Below are positions 51,562 through 59,877 of a stretch of DNA of 64,000 nt, piece after piece. The stretch covers positions 1 to 64,000 of the forward strand of contig DAHXNZ010000004.1 in the NCBI GenBank assembly GCA_027365105.1. Direction: 5' to 3'. Source of the DNA: Thermoplasmata archaeon (GTDB taxonomy: Archaea; Thermoplasmatota; Thermoplasmata; Lutacidiplasmatales; UBA184). The notes below the pieces were generated by a model. The model had not been told where the DNA came from. It saw only the letters and a list, made by a program, of their open reading frames with translations, and did no database searches. Both the position numbers and the translations under genes were made by a program. Positions within the stretch are counted from its first letter, which is position 1, and each line of letters opens with the position of its first letter.

Positions 51562-51567
51562 TTTTAA
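51562..51567 (-). promoter_or_regulatory. TATA-like box for the thiBPQ operon
   Basis: TTAAAA on the minus strand about 25 nt upstream of the riboswitch 5' end, the only AT-rich patch in the divergent gap. Confidence 0.45.
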
Positions 51568-51929
51568 CGTCTCGGGAAGGGTCAACCCGGAGGGAGAGCG
51601 GAGCCCGGTTCGAGGCCCCGATCTGCCGAATGAAACCCGACCGTCGCGCCGTCGCCTGCCCGATACGGGCCCCCTGGACCGGAGGGGTCGGCGCCCACGG
51701 GAACCACCCCCGTACCGGCGGCCCAGTACCGGGGCCCCAGAGTTGCGTGGCCTTCCCGGAAGCGCCGGATCGACACCGGGTCCGACGGGACAAGGCCGGA
51801 GCCGGATTCTCCGGCCCCGAGCCCCTCCGCGGGCTCTTCCATCGGGCGCGGCGTCCCCCCCGGACCGGCCGGCCCGTCGGGTTCCGCACGCTCAAATACG
51901 GCCGTCGGGTTTGGAGGGCGCCTCCGCTC
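51568..51929. other. Intergenic region between thiB leader and pdxS
   Basis: About 360 nt with GC-rich frames only. CTCAAATACGG near 51890-51900 is a plausible TATA region for pdxS, about 35 nt before its ATG. Confidence 0.35.
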
Positions 51930-52865
51930 ATGGTCGAAACTCTGGAAGGGCTCCGATTCGGGTCCGAACTGGTCAAACGCGGCTTCGCCCGGATGCAGCA
52001 GGGCGGGGTGATCATGGACGTGACGACCGCCGAACAGGCCCGGATCGCGGAGGCGGCCGGGGCGGTCGCCGTGATGGCCCTCGAACGGGTCCCGGCCGAT
52101 ATCCGTGCCGCCGGCGGCGTCGCCCGGATGGCCGATCCGACCAAGATCCGGGAGATCCAGGCCCAGGCGTCGATCCCGGTCATGGCGAAGTGCCGGATCG
52201 GGCACATCGCCGAGGCCCGGATCCTCGAGGCGCTGGAAGTGGACATGATCGACGAATCGGAGGTCCTGACCCCGGCCGATCCGTTCCGCCACGTCCCGAA
52301 GTCGGAATTCAAGGTCCCGTTCGTCTGCGGTGCCCGCAACCTGGGCGAGGCGCTCCGGCGGATCGATGAGGGCGCGGCGATGATCCGGACCAAGGGCGAG
52401 GCCGGGACCGGCAATGTCATCGAGGCCGTTCGGCACATCCGTCAGATCCGGGAGGAGATCGACGCCCTCGTGCGCATGCGGCCCGCCGCGGCCGCCGCCT
52501 GGGCGAAGCGGGAACGGGTGAGCCGGGGGGTGATCCAGGAGGTCCGGCGCCTGCGTCGCCTGCCCGTGGTCAACTTTGCCGCGGGCGGCATTGCGACCCC
52601 GGCCGACGCGGCGCTCTGCCGCCTGCTCGGCGTCGATGGGGTCTTTGTCGGGAGCGGGATCTTCAAGTCGGAGTTTCCCGAGAAGGTCGCCCGGGCCGTG
52701 GTCGACGCGTCGCTGCATTTCGACCAGCCGGAGCTCCTGGCTCGCGTCTCGGAGGGCCTCGGCTCCCCGATGAAGGGGATCGACCTCGCCGGCCTGCGCC
52801 CCGAAGAGCTGCTCCAGTCCCGAGAGTCCGATCCCCGCCGGATCTCCTCCCCTTCGGCCCATTAG
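51930..52865 (+). CDS. pdxS: Pyridoxal 5'-phosphate synthase subunit PdxS
   Basis: Makes PLP from ribose 5-phosphate, glyceraldehyde 3-phosphate and ammonia. 311 residues, TIM barrel. Seen: [58 protein letters not shown] with the active-site lysine, [29 protein letters not shown] and [20 protein letters not shown] with [14 protein letters not shown] 51930 (MVETLEGL) is chosen; longer upstream reading is low-complexity. The glutaminase partner PdxT is not next to it. Confidence 0.95.
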   Translation: MVETLEGLRFGSELVKRGFARMQQGGVIMDVTTAEQARIAEAAGAVAVMALERVPADIRAAGGVARMADPTKIREIQAQASIPVMAKCRIGHIAEARILEALEVDMIDESEVLTPADPFRHVPKSEFKVPFVCGARNLGEALRRIDEGAAMIRTKGEAGTGNVIEAVRHIRQIREEIDALVRMRPAAAAAWAKRERVSRGVIQEVRRLRRLPVVNFAAGGIATPADAALCRLLGVDGVFVGSGIFKSEFPEKVARAVVDASLHFDQPELLARVSEGLGSPMKGIDLAGLRPEELLQSRESDPRRISSPSAH

Positions 52866-52911
52866 GCCGGCGGCCAGGGGATCCCCCCGGAGGAGTGGCT
52901 CGGAGCCCGCT

Positions 52912-54057
52912 GTGCGCATCGTTCAGATCTGCCCGTTCTTCGCCCCCCACGCCGGGGGGGTCGAGTCGCATGTTCGGACGCTCTCCCGGGCGCTCGCGGC
53001 CCAGGGCCACGAACTGACCGTCGTGACCTCCCGCTACCGTCGCCGTCTGCCGAAGGAGGAGGAGTTCGAGGGCGTCCGCATCCTGCGCGTCCCGACCCTC
53101 GCCACCGTCTTCAACACCCCGATCGACCCCGGGGTCGGGCGGCTGCTTCGGAGCCTGCCGGCCGACGTCGCCCACCTCCACTACCCGCCTCCGATGACCC
53201 CCTACTTCGCCGTCCGGACCCTGGTCAAGCGGGGGGTGCCGACCTGCCTGACCTACCACTGCGACCTCTATCTGGGCGGCGTGGGGGGCAGCCTCCTCGC
53301 CGGGCTCTTCGAACGGATCTTCCTCCCCCGCATCCTCTCGAACGCCGATGCGATCGTCGTGCACACCCGCAGCTACGGGCGCACGTCGCGGAGCCTCCGG
53401 GACCGCCCGCTGGAGATCATTCCCTCGGTCGTGGACCTCGATCGGTTCCGCCCGGGGCTTCCGGCCGATCGGCTCCGCCGTACGCTGAGGCTCGAGGGCC
53501 GTCGGGTGCTCCTCTTCACCGGCCGGCTGGTCCCCCACAAGGGGGTCGACGTGATCCTGCAGGCGCTCCACCTCCTGCCCGACGATGTGGCGGCCGTCGT
53601 GGTGGGCTCCGGCCCCCGGCTGCGCGACCTGGTCCTGTTGGCGCGTCGTCTGGGCGTGGAGGACCGGGTCCGGTTCTGCCCGTCGGTCGCCGACGACGAC
53701 CTGCCGACCTACCTCGCGCTGGGCGACGTGTTCGTCTTTCCCTCGCAGAACCGGCTGGAGGGCTTCGGCCTCGCGATCGCCGAGGCCCTCGGCGCCGGCC
53801 TGCCGGTGATCGTCGCCGACATGCCCGGGGTCCGTGAGGTCATCACGCCCGGCATCGAGGGGCTCCTGACCGAGCCGCTGATCGCCGAGGACCTGGCCCA
53901 GAAGGTCCTGAGAATCCTGGACAGTCCCGACCTCGCCGCCCGGATGGGCGCGGCCGGCCGCCGCCGGGCCGAGGAGCGGTTCGGGCTCCCGAAGGTCACC
54001 GCGGAGATCCTGAGCCTCTACCAGCGGATCGTCGCGCGGCATCGATCGCCTGCTTGA
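52912..54057 (+). CDS. GT4-family glycosyltransferase
   Basis: 381 residues, GT-B fold. Seen: N-terminal FFAPHAGGVESHVRTLSRAL, VAHLHYPPPMTPYFAV, linker to the second Rossmann domain VLLFTGRLVPHKGVDVILQA, and the nucleotide-sugar site NRLEGFGLAIAEALGAGLPV with VREVITPGIEGLL. Transfers a sugar, probably onto a lipid or glycan acceptor; donor and acceptor unknown. GTG start. The 3' end overlaps the convergent pyrF by 62 nt. Confidence 0.88.
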   Translation: MRIVQICPFFAPHAGGVESHVRTLSRALAAQGHELTVVTSRYRRRLPKEEEFEGVRILRVPTLATVFNTPIDPGVGRLLRSLPADVAHLHYPPPMTPYFAVRTLVKRGVPTCLTYHCDLYLGGVGGSLLAGLFERIFLPRILSNADAIVVHTRSYGRTSRSLRDRPLEIIPSVVDLDRFRPGLPADRLRRTLRLEGRRVLLFTGRLVPHKGVDVILQALHLLPDDVAAVVVGSGPRLRDLVLLARRLGVEDRVRFCPSVADDDLPTYLALGDVFVFPSQNRLEGFGLAIAEALGAGLPVIVADMPGVREVITPGIEGLLTEPLIAEDLAQKVLRILDSPDLAARMGAAGRRRAEERFGLPKVTAEILSLYQRIVARHRSPA

Positions 54058-54889
54058 GATCGGCCGCCCGACGTCCGATCCCCCGGGCGCCGTCGGGGCC
54101 GTAGAGGATGCCCCGGGAGGAGTTGATCAGCAGGCGCCGGCCGGCCTTTCCCAGGCCGGCGGCCACGGTCCGTTCGAGGTCGCCCGCCTGCGCGCCGACA
54201 CCGGGCACGAGCAGCGGGACCGTCGGGCCGAGGATCCTCCGGGCCATGGCGACCGCCTCGGGATACGTCGCGCCGACCACGGCGCCGACGTTGCCGGACC
54301 GGCGGGCCCGACGTTTCACCTCCGCCAGCACACGGTGCCAGACCGGGGCGGTTCCCGACCGCAGCTCCTGGAGGTCCCGGCTCCCCGGATTCGACGAGTG
54401 GGCGACGACAAAGTACCCCCGCTCGACCTCGGTCTCGAACGGATCGAACGAATCCCAGCCCATCCAGGGGGTGACGGTCAGGGCGTCCCAGCCCCCGGAG
54501 TTGAGGAGCCCCGAATGGAACCATCGGACGGTGTTGGGGATGTCGTTGACTTTGAGGTCGAGGATCGTGATCGGGCCCGCCCCGATCCGACGGGGCAGCT
54601 CGAGGAGCCGGCGGATTCCCTCGGCGCCGAACGGCAGGTAGGCACCGAACTGGGCCTTGTAGGCCGCGGCCACGGGCCGGGTGGCTTCGAGCACCTCATC
54701 GAGGAACCGGTCAAGGGCCCGGGGGGCCGGACGCCGACCGAACCGGGCCGGCCAGAGGCGGGGGTCGGGGTCGAGCCCGACGCAGAGCATCGATCCGGTC
54801 CCGGCGATCCGGTCGTCGAGCCGTTCGGAGAATCGCCTCGGCACGGAGGCGGCACGGGCCCTTTCCGTAAATCGGTTGCGTCGCCGCAC
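53996..54889 (-). CDS. pyrF: Orotidine 5'-phosphate decarboxylase
   Basis: Last step of UMP synthesis. 297 residues, of the longer bacterial/mycobacterial-like type 2. Seen: SMLCVGLDPDPRLWP, AAYKAQFGAYLPFGAEG, the catalytic ILDLKVNDIPNT with Lys and Asp, VTPWMGWDSFDPF, VGAVVGATYPEAV and VPGVGAQAGDLE. The first 15 residues may be extra; an internal start is possible. Convergent with the glycosyltransferase. Confidence 0.9.
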   Translation of the reverse strand: MRRRNRFTERARAASVPRRFSERLDDRIAGTGSMLCVGLDPDPRLWPARFGRRPAPRALDRFLDEVLEATRPVAAAYKAQFGAYLPFGAEGIRRLLELPRRIGAGPITILDLKVNDIPNTVRWFHSGLLNSGGWDALTVTPWMGWDSFDPFETEVERGYFVVAHSSNPGSRDLQELRSGTAPVWHRVLAEVKRRARRSGNVGAVVGATYPEAVAMARRILGPTVPLLVPGVGAQAGDLERTVAAGLGKAGRRLLINSSRGILYGPDGARGIGRRAADLKQAIDAARRSAGRGSGSPR

Positions 54890-54951
54890 CGTTCACCCGG
54901 GCCGTCGGCTTTAAGGCCGGCGGACTCTCCCCGTCCTTCGGGGAGCTTCGG

Positions 54952-56103
54952 ATGGCGACAGACGGTGCCGCAGACCCGGTCGAGATCCGTCTCAAGGACC
55001 TGCGTCCGGGCCCGCCGGTCTCGTTCATCGCCCGGATTGTCCAGGTCGAGCGGAGGGAGATCACCCGGAAGAGCGATGGCCAGCGGCGGCCGATCCTCTC
55101 GGGGCTCCTGAGCGACGGGACCGGCACGGTGCGGTTCACCTGGTGGGACCCTCCCTCCGAGGAGATCGACCGGGGGACCGTGCTCCGGATCGCCCGGGCG
55201 GAGGTCCGCGAGTACCTCGGGCGCGCGGAGGTCGCCTTCACCTACCGGACCCGAATCGCCCCGGCGGCCGAGGCCGAGCTTCCCCGGCTCGGCTGGGAGG
55301 AGATGCCGATGCGGCGGATCCGGGACCTGACCCCCCCGGACGAGGGGTTCCGGCTCGATGCCCGGGTGGTCCGGGTCGCCGCCCGCGGTGTCGCGGTCGG
55401 CGCCGAGCACCGGACCGTCTTCGAGGGCCGGCTCGCCGATGACAGCGGCGCGATCGGCTTCACCGCCTGGAGGGACTTCTCCCTCCGGGAGGGCGAGGCG
55501 GTGCGGATCGGGGGCGGATATCTTCGGAACTATCGGCGGCGCCCCCAACTGGTCCTCGATGACCGATCGATCGTCGCCCGCCTGCCGGACACCCGTCTGC
55601 CCCCCGCGGCCGAACTGGCGGCGCCGGCCCGACAGAGCCTGGCCCGGTGCGAGGCGGAGGGCGGCGGCGAACTGGTCGAACTCGCCGGTCGGGTCGTCGG
55701 GATCCTTCCTCCGAGCGGGCTCATCTATCGATGCCCGGAGTGTCGTCGGGTGACCCACCAGGGGATCTGCCGGACCCATGGGCCGGTCAGCGGCGGGCCC
55801 GACCTCGCCGCCCGGCTGGTGCTCGATGACGGAACCGGGGCCGCCACGGTGAACCTTGACCGTGCGGCGACCGAATCGGTGATCGGCCTCTCCCTTGACG
55901 CCTGCCTGGAACGACTCCGGTCGACCCCCGACCCGTCGGTCATCGAGGAGCTCCTCTGGGAGCGTCTGATCGGAACCTGTTGGACGGTCCGGGGGTCGGC
56001 GTACGTCGACGACTTCGGCCTGTCGGTCCATCCCGAATCGATCGAGCCCCGCCCCCGGACCGAAGCGCCCGACGCGGCCGATCTCGAACGGAGGCTCGCG
56101 TAG
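54952..56103 (+). CDS. rpa: Replication protein A (single-strand DNA-binding, OB folds plus zinc finger)
   Basis: 383 residues. Two N-terminal OB folds (about 10-105 with VSFIARIVQVERREITRK and GTVRFTWWDPP; about 115-215 with FRLDARVVRVAARGV and GAIGFTAWRDF) and a third with a zinc finger (YRCPECRRVTHQGICRTHG). Typical of euryarchaeal RPA. The promoter region holds CTTTAAGG about 40 nt upstream and a CTCCCC/GGGGAG hairpin just before the ATG. It is followed immediately by its partner gene. Confidence 0.9.
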   Translation: MATDGAADPVEIRLKDLRPGPPVSFIARIVQVERREITRKSDGQRRPILSGLLSDGTGTVRFTWWDPPSEEIDRGTVLRIARAEVREYLGRAEVAFTYRTRIAPAAEAELPRLGWEEMPMRRIRDLTPPDEGFRLDARVVRVAARGVAVGAEHRTVFEGRLADDSGAIGFTAWRDFSLREGEAVRIGGGYLRNYRRRPQLVLDDRSIVARLPDTRLPPAAELAAPARQSLARCEAEGGGELVELAGRVVGILPPSGLIYRCPECRRVTHQGICRTHGPVSGGPDLAARLVLDDGTGAATVNLDRAATESVIGLSLDACLERLRSTPDPSVIEELLWERLIGTCWTVRGSAYVDDFGLSVHPESIEPRPRTEAPDAADLERRLA

Positions 56104-57018
56104 ATGCCGGCCCGCGAACCGGCCTGGCGGCTCTGTGCGGCCGAACTCCTGCAGGCGACGGAAGAGGAGCAGGGTACCGGCGAGCGTCCGGTCACCTACC
56201 GGATCAGCCCGTACGGCGCCCGGATCGGCCGGGCCCTGCTGGCCGGGCGGCTCACGCCGCCCGAGCGGGTCGGGCGCGACGAGCGGGAGCCGTTCTACCG
56301 GGCGCGGCTCGCCGACCCGACCGGCGAGATCGCGGTGACGGCGGGGAGCTACCAGCCCCGGGCGATGGCGACGCTGCGCCGGCTGGCCGCCCCGACCACG
56401 GCGCTGGTGGTGGGGCGCCCCCATCTCTACCGGGGCCGCGACGGCACCGCCTACGTCTCGATCCGGGCCGAGGGGATCGCTCCGCTGGACGAACCGGAGT
56501 ACCGTGCGGTGGTGGGCGAGATCCTCGGCCAGACGCTCGACCGGCTCGAGGTGCTTGGCGCGGTCCGCGCCGGGGGGGTGGCGCCCGAGGCCGCGCCGGA
56601 GCTCTGGGTCGTCGGCGCTCGGGCCTCGGCGGCCCGGTTTCCATCGGCGTCCCGGGACGGGCTCCTGCCCTCCCTCCGATCGGCGCTTCAGGCCCTGCGG
56701 GGGGGGGCCCCGCCCCCTCCGGTCCCTCCTCCCGTGAGCCCGGCCGCCTGGGCGCCCTCCGCCCCGGAGCCTCCCCCGGCACGGCCGGCCCCGGTCCGCC
56801 CGGTGACCGAGGCCGAACGGGCCGAGGAGGAGACGGTCCTCGACCTGATCGACGAGCTCGCCGACCGGTCGGTCGACGGCTACGCCGAAGTCCGGGAGAC
56901 CTTCAAACGGCTCGCCGAACGGGGCCTGACTCCCGAACGGGCCGAGGAGCTCCTGGGCCGCCTCGAGACCGAAGGCGCGGTGGAGGAACCGGTGGTGGGC
57001 AAGCTCCGGCGGGCCTAA
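56104..57018 (+). CDS. RPA-associated protein (OB fold plus C-terminal winged helix)
   Basis: 304 residues. Starts directly after the rpa stop, the conserved euryarchaeal arrangement of RPA with an RPA-associated protein. Seen: RPVTYRISPYGARIGRALLA and an OB fold with GEIAVTAGSYQPRAMATLRR, a long Pro-rich linker (about 195-235), and a C-terminal helical wing (ETVLDLIDELADRSVDGYAE, LLGRLETEGAVEEPVVGK). Probably binds RPA or ssDNA during replication and repair. Confidence 0.85.
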   Translation: MPAREPAWRLCAAELLQATEEEQGTGERPVTYRISPYGARIGRALLAGRLTPPERVGRDEREPFYRARLADPTGEIAVTAGSYQPRAMATLRRLAAPTTALVVGRPHLYRGRDGTAYVSIRAEGIAPLDEPEYRAVVGEILGQTLDRLEVLGAVRAGGVAPEAAPELWVVGARASAARFPSASRDGLLPSLRSALQALRGGAPPPPVPPPVSPAAWAPSAPEPPPARPAPVRPVTEAERAEEETVLDLIDELADRSVDGYAEVRETFKRLAERGLTPERAEELLGRLETEGAVEEPVVGKLRRA

Positions 57019-57052
57019 CGGGCCTGGGCGTGGGGCGATGGCTGGGGACGAG

Positions 57053-57060
57053 GATTTATA
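57053..57060 (+). promoter_or_regulatory. TATA box for the C/D box sRNA and FKBP gene
   Basis: ATTTATAT about 27 nt upstream of the predicted sRNA 5' end at about 57082. Confidence 0.55.
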
Positions 57061-57080
57061 TCGGTGCCCGGCTCGGGGCG

Positions 57081-57143
57081 CGGGGGGATGAAGAGCACCT
57101 GTCTCTCCGAACACGTGACGAGACCTACGACGTGCTGACCCCC
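57081..57143 (+). ncRNA. C/D box sRNA (2'-O-methylation guide)
   Basis: All four boxes are in order: C-like GGGATGA (57085-57091), D'-like CCGA (57107-57110), C' GTGACGA (57115-57121) and D CTGA (57135-57138). GGGG (57082-57085) and CCCC (57139-57142) form the closing stem. Guides are 15 nt (57092-57106) and 13 nt (57122-57134), with a 4-nt D'-C' spacer, all normal for archaea. A TATA box lies 27 nt upstream. The first guide is complementary to GAGACAGGT, a string recalled in conserved rRNA segments; the exact targets need alignment. The same bases contain a 16-codon frame, judged incidental. Confidence 0.7.
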
Positions 57144-57163
57144 AACCCTGCGGAATCCAAATC

Positions 57164-58102
57164 ATGCCAACTTCCCGCTCGCTCTGGGTCCCGATCCTCG
57201 TCGCCGTGGTATTGATTGTGGCGGGGGTGGCCGCGGCGGGCTACGTCTACGCGAAGAACCGCCCCCCCTCCCCGGCGCCGCTCCTTACGATTCAGAAGGG
57301 GTACAATGCGACGGTCAACTACATCGGGGAGTTCGCTACGGGCCCCCAGGCCGGCCGGGTCTTCGATACGTCGATTTATGCGGTCGCCCTGAACAACCTG
57401 ACCTACCCGAAGAGCCTGCTCTACCAGCCCCGGGCGAACGAATCGGCCTACACTCCGCTGGCCGTCCATGTGGGTCCGACTGCGCCCTCGGGCGGCTACG
57501 TGATCAATAACCTCTCGTTCATCACCGTCATTCCCGGGTTCTGGCAGGGGATCATCGGGCTTTCGGGGAACCGGACGGTGACCGTGATTATCCCGCCCAG
57601 CCTGGGCTACGGGCCGCTCAACCCGTCCTGCCTCGTCACCCAGCCTCTGACCTACACGATGCCCACCGTCGTGACGCTTTCCCGCGCGCAGTTCGCGACC
57701 CAGTATCCCGGCGTGCCGATCACCGTCGGGAGTACGCTCTCCCAGCCGATCTACGGCTGGCCGGTCCTGCTCTTCAGCGCGAATGCGACGTCGGTGGTGC
57801 TGGTGAACCAGCCCGGGGTCGGGTTCGTCTCCTCACCGTTCGGCTGGCCGGTCGAGGTCACGAACGTCACGCAGGGGCCGAGCGGCGGCAACCTGACGCT
57901 CCACAATGAACTCAGCGTGACCCAGGCGGGCCTGGTGAAGGGCAATCTTCCGACGAACCAGACCGTCTGCCATACGGGGACCTTCGTCGTCTCCTCGGTG
58001 AACCTCGCCAGCGGGACCTTCACGGAGAACTTCAACTCCCAGGTCGCCGGGGCGACGCTCAAGTTCATCATCACGGCCGTCGACATCTTCCCGCCGAAGT
58101 AG
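57164..58102 (+). CDS. Membrane-anchored FKBP-type peptidyl-prolyl isomerase
   Basis: 312 residues. N-terminal membrane helix (LWVPILVAVVLIVAGVAAAG) then an FKBP/SlyD-like module: NATVNYIGEF, GRVFDTSIY, FITVIPGFWQGIIGLSGN and VTVIIPPSLGYGPL, the standard FKBP landmarks, with a large insert and C-terminal extension (NQTVCHTGTFVVSSVNLASG). Likely folds extracytoplasmic proteins. Lies about 20 nt after the sRNA and may share its transcript. Confidence 0.85.
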   Translation: MPTSRSLWVPILVAVVLIVAGVAAAGYVYAKNRPPSPAPLLTIQKGYNATVNYIGEFATGPQAGRVFDTSIYAVALNNLTYPKSLLYQPRANESAYTPLAVHVGPTAPSGGYVINNLSFITVIPGFWQGIIGLSGNRTVTVIIPPSLGYGPLNPSCLVTQPLTYTMPTVVTLSRAQFATQYPGVPITVGSTLSQPIYGWPVLLFSANATSVVLVNQPGVGFVSSPFGWPVEVTNVTQGPSGGNLTLHNELSVTQAGLVKGNLPTNQTVCHTGTFVVSSVNLASGTFTENFNSQVAGATLKFIITAVDIFPPK

Positions 58103-58120
58103 GGCGGGGCCCTGGGCCGT

Positions 58121-59023
58121 CTACCCGAGGGTGATCCGACCCCGCTTGAGGAGTTCGTCGAGCCGCTGGTCGACGCTCGATTCGAGCGCGGTCCGTTCCT
58201 CCGCCCGCCGGGTGCGCGGAGTGAACTCGCGAATCGTGTTGCGGGCCTCGGCCCGCCGGGCCCTCAGCGTGCCGAGGAGGGTGCGGCCCTCCTGCTCGAG
58301 CCGCTGGATTTCCCGGCTCTCGGCGAACAGCCGGTCCATCGTGTCGCTGCGCTGGGCGGCGATCCGCCGGATCTCGGCGACGACGCTGCCCGCGGCCTCG
58401 AGGCGGCCCCGAATGGTGCCCATCGCCGCCTCCCGCTCCTTGCGGATCCGATCGAACTCCTGGGTGATCCGGTCGACCGCGGCCCGGGCCTCGGTGACCT
58501 GGTGGGCCGCCGCCTCCTCCCGGGCCCGATCGGCGGCGGCCTCCTGGGCGTGGGCCTCCAGCTCGGCCAGCATTCGGGTCCGCTCCCGGAGCCGGACCAG
58601 GAGCGCGCGCTCGTCGTCCAGCGAGAGCACCTGGGTCTGCTGGCGGTGCTCGAGCTCCTGGATCTCCTTCCGCACCGCCTCGGGTCGAAGATGGGCCTGC
58701 GGCCGGGCGGCCGCGCGGATCTCCCGGTACTGGATCAGGGCCTGAGCCAGGGCGGCGCGGGCCCGGTCCCGTTCCGATCGGAGCCGGAGCAGCTCCTGCC
58801 CCAGGCTGCGGTGGGTCTGGTGGACCTCTTCCGCCTCCTGGAGCGGGCCTCCCCGCTGCGTCGCGAGCGCCTTCTGCTCGGCACTGAGCCGGCGGACCTC
58901 CGCGAGGAGCTGTTGCCGCTTCGCCCAACGCGACTCGAGCTGGGAATCGATCGCCCGGAGGCGATCCTGGATCTCCCGTTCCTCCCGATCCGACTCTTCC
59001 GATAGCGATGTCCGATACGGCAC
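58121..59023 (-). CDS. COG1340-type coiled-coil protein
   Basis: 300 residues, nearly all predicted coiled coil: long runs of Glu/Arg/Gln heptads (EIQDRLRAIDSQLESRWAKR, ALVRLRERTRMLAELEAHAQ, EFDRIRKEREAAMGTIRGRL). No membrane helix or catalytic motif. The length and composition match the uncharacterised archaeal coiled-coil family COG1340; a role in chromosome or phosphoserine-linked processes has been suggested but is unclear. Convergent with the FKBP gene. Confidence 0.75.
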   Translation of the reverse strand: MPYRTSLSEESDREEREIQDRLRAIDSQLESRWAKRQQLLAEVRRLSAEQKALATQRGGPLQEAEEVHQTHRSLGQELLRLRSERDRARAALAQALIQYREIRAAARPQAHLRPEAVRKEIQELEHRQQTQVLSLDDERALLVRLRERTRMLAELEAHAQEAAADRAREEAAAHQVTEARAAVDRITQEFDRIRKEREAAMGTIRGRLEAAGSVVAEIRRIAAQRSDTMDRLFAESREIQRLEQEGRTLLGTLRARRAEARNTIREFTPRTRRAEERTALESSVDQRLDELLKRGRITLG

Positions 59024-59047
59024 GGCACCCCCCCTAGGACCCGAAGG

Positions 59048-59818
59048 TCACAAAACCCCTTCCCGTCCTCGCCGCCGCCCCGTCCGGGGCCGGATCGATG
59101 GCCGGTCGGGCAGGAGCCACTGGGTCACGTAGAGCGCCGCCGGGACCGCGGCATCGATGTTGACGACCGCGAGCGGGGCGCACGATTGGAGCATGGCCGT
59201 CAGGGCGGCCTCGCCGCGGCCGCCCCGACCGTAGCCGATCGAGGTCGGGATCCCGAGTACCGGGGCGCGGACGAGACCGGCGACCACGGTCGGCAACGCG
59301 CCCTCCCGGCCGGCGCAGACCAGGTACGCGCGGGGCGCCCGGGCCTCGATCCGGGCCAGGGCCCGGGTGAGCCGGTGCATCCCGGCGACCCCGACATCGT
59401 AGGCGGTGAGCACCTCGACGCCGAACGCTTCGAGGATGACCCGGGTCTCCTCGGCCACGCCCACATCGCTCGTGCCGGCGGCCAGCAGGGCGACCCGGGG
59501 CTGGGGGAGCCGGAGCCCGAGCGGGCCGGCGAGCCGGGCGACCCGTCCGGCGGCGAGGAGGCGGACCGGGAGCCCGCCCCGCATGGCGGCCCGAAGCGCC
59601 CTCCGCTGCGGTGCGGTCGGGCGGGAGATCAGGGCCCCGGTCCGATGGGCATGGAGCGCCCGGAGGATTCCCAGGAGATGGTCGACCGTCTTGCCTTCGC
59701 CGAGGATGATCTCGGGGACCCCGACGCGTTGCGACCGTTCCCGGTCGATCTGGGCGTACCGTCCGACCCGTAAGGTCGCGGTTCGTTGGGGCCGGCGGGC
59801 ACCGGTGCGGCGAGCCAT
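59048..59818 (-). CDS. larB: LarB-like carboxylase (nickel-pincer cofactor/AIR-carboxylase related)
   Basis: About 256 residues. Seen: VGRYAQIDRERSQRVGVPEI, ILGEGKTVDHLLGILRAL, the PurE-like core VALLAAGTSDVGVAEETRVI, TAYDVGVAGMHRLTRAL, VVAGLVRAPVLGIPTSIGYG and SCAPLAVVNID. Matches LarB, which carboxylates and hydrolyses nicotinic acid adenine dinucleotide in pincer-cofactor synthesis. LarC and LarE are not in this window. ATG 59818 is chosen: ATATAT lies 27 nt upstream, predicting a leaderless transcript. Confidence 0.85.
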   Translation of the reverse strand: MARRTGARRPQRTATLRVGRYAQIDRERSQRVGVPEIILGEGKTVDHLLGILRALHAHRTGALISRPTAPQRRALRAAMRGGLPVRLLAAGRVARLAGPLGLRLPQPRVALLAAGTSDVGVAEETRVILEAFGVEVLTAYDVGVAGMHRLTRALARIEARAPRAYLVCAGREGALPTVVAGLVRAPVLGIPTSIGYGRGGRGEAALTAMLQSCAPLAVVNIDAAVPAALYVTQWLLPDRPSIRPRTGRRRGREGVL

Positions 59819-59842
59819 CGTGACGCCCCCACCCAAGCCATC

Positions 59843-59848
59843 ATATAT
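59843..59848. promoter_or_regulatory. Shared TATA box for divergent larB and acyl-CoA dehydrogenase
   Basis: ATATAT, self-complementary, about 27 nt from the larB ATG on one side and about 32 nt from the acyl-CoA dehydrogenase ATG on the other. It is the only AT-rich patch in the 59-nt gap. Confidence 0.6.
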
Positions 59849-59877
59849 CGGGTCCCGGTGCTCGCCCGAACCCACCT

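Noticed and set aside
57088..57138. Leaderless 16-codon ORF upstream of the FKBP gene
   Set aside because: The same bases match all four boxes and the closing stem of a C/D sRNA, a better explanation; the peptide has no features.
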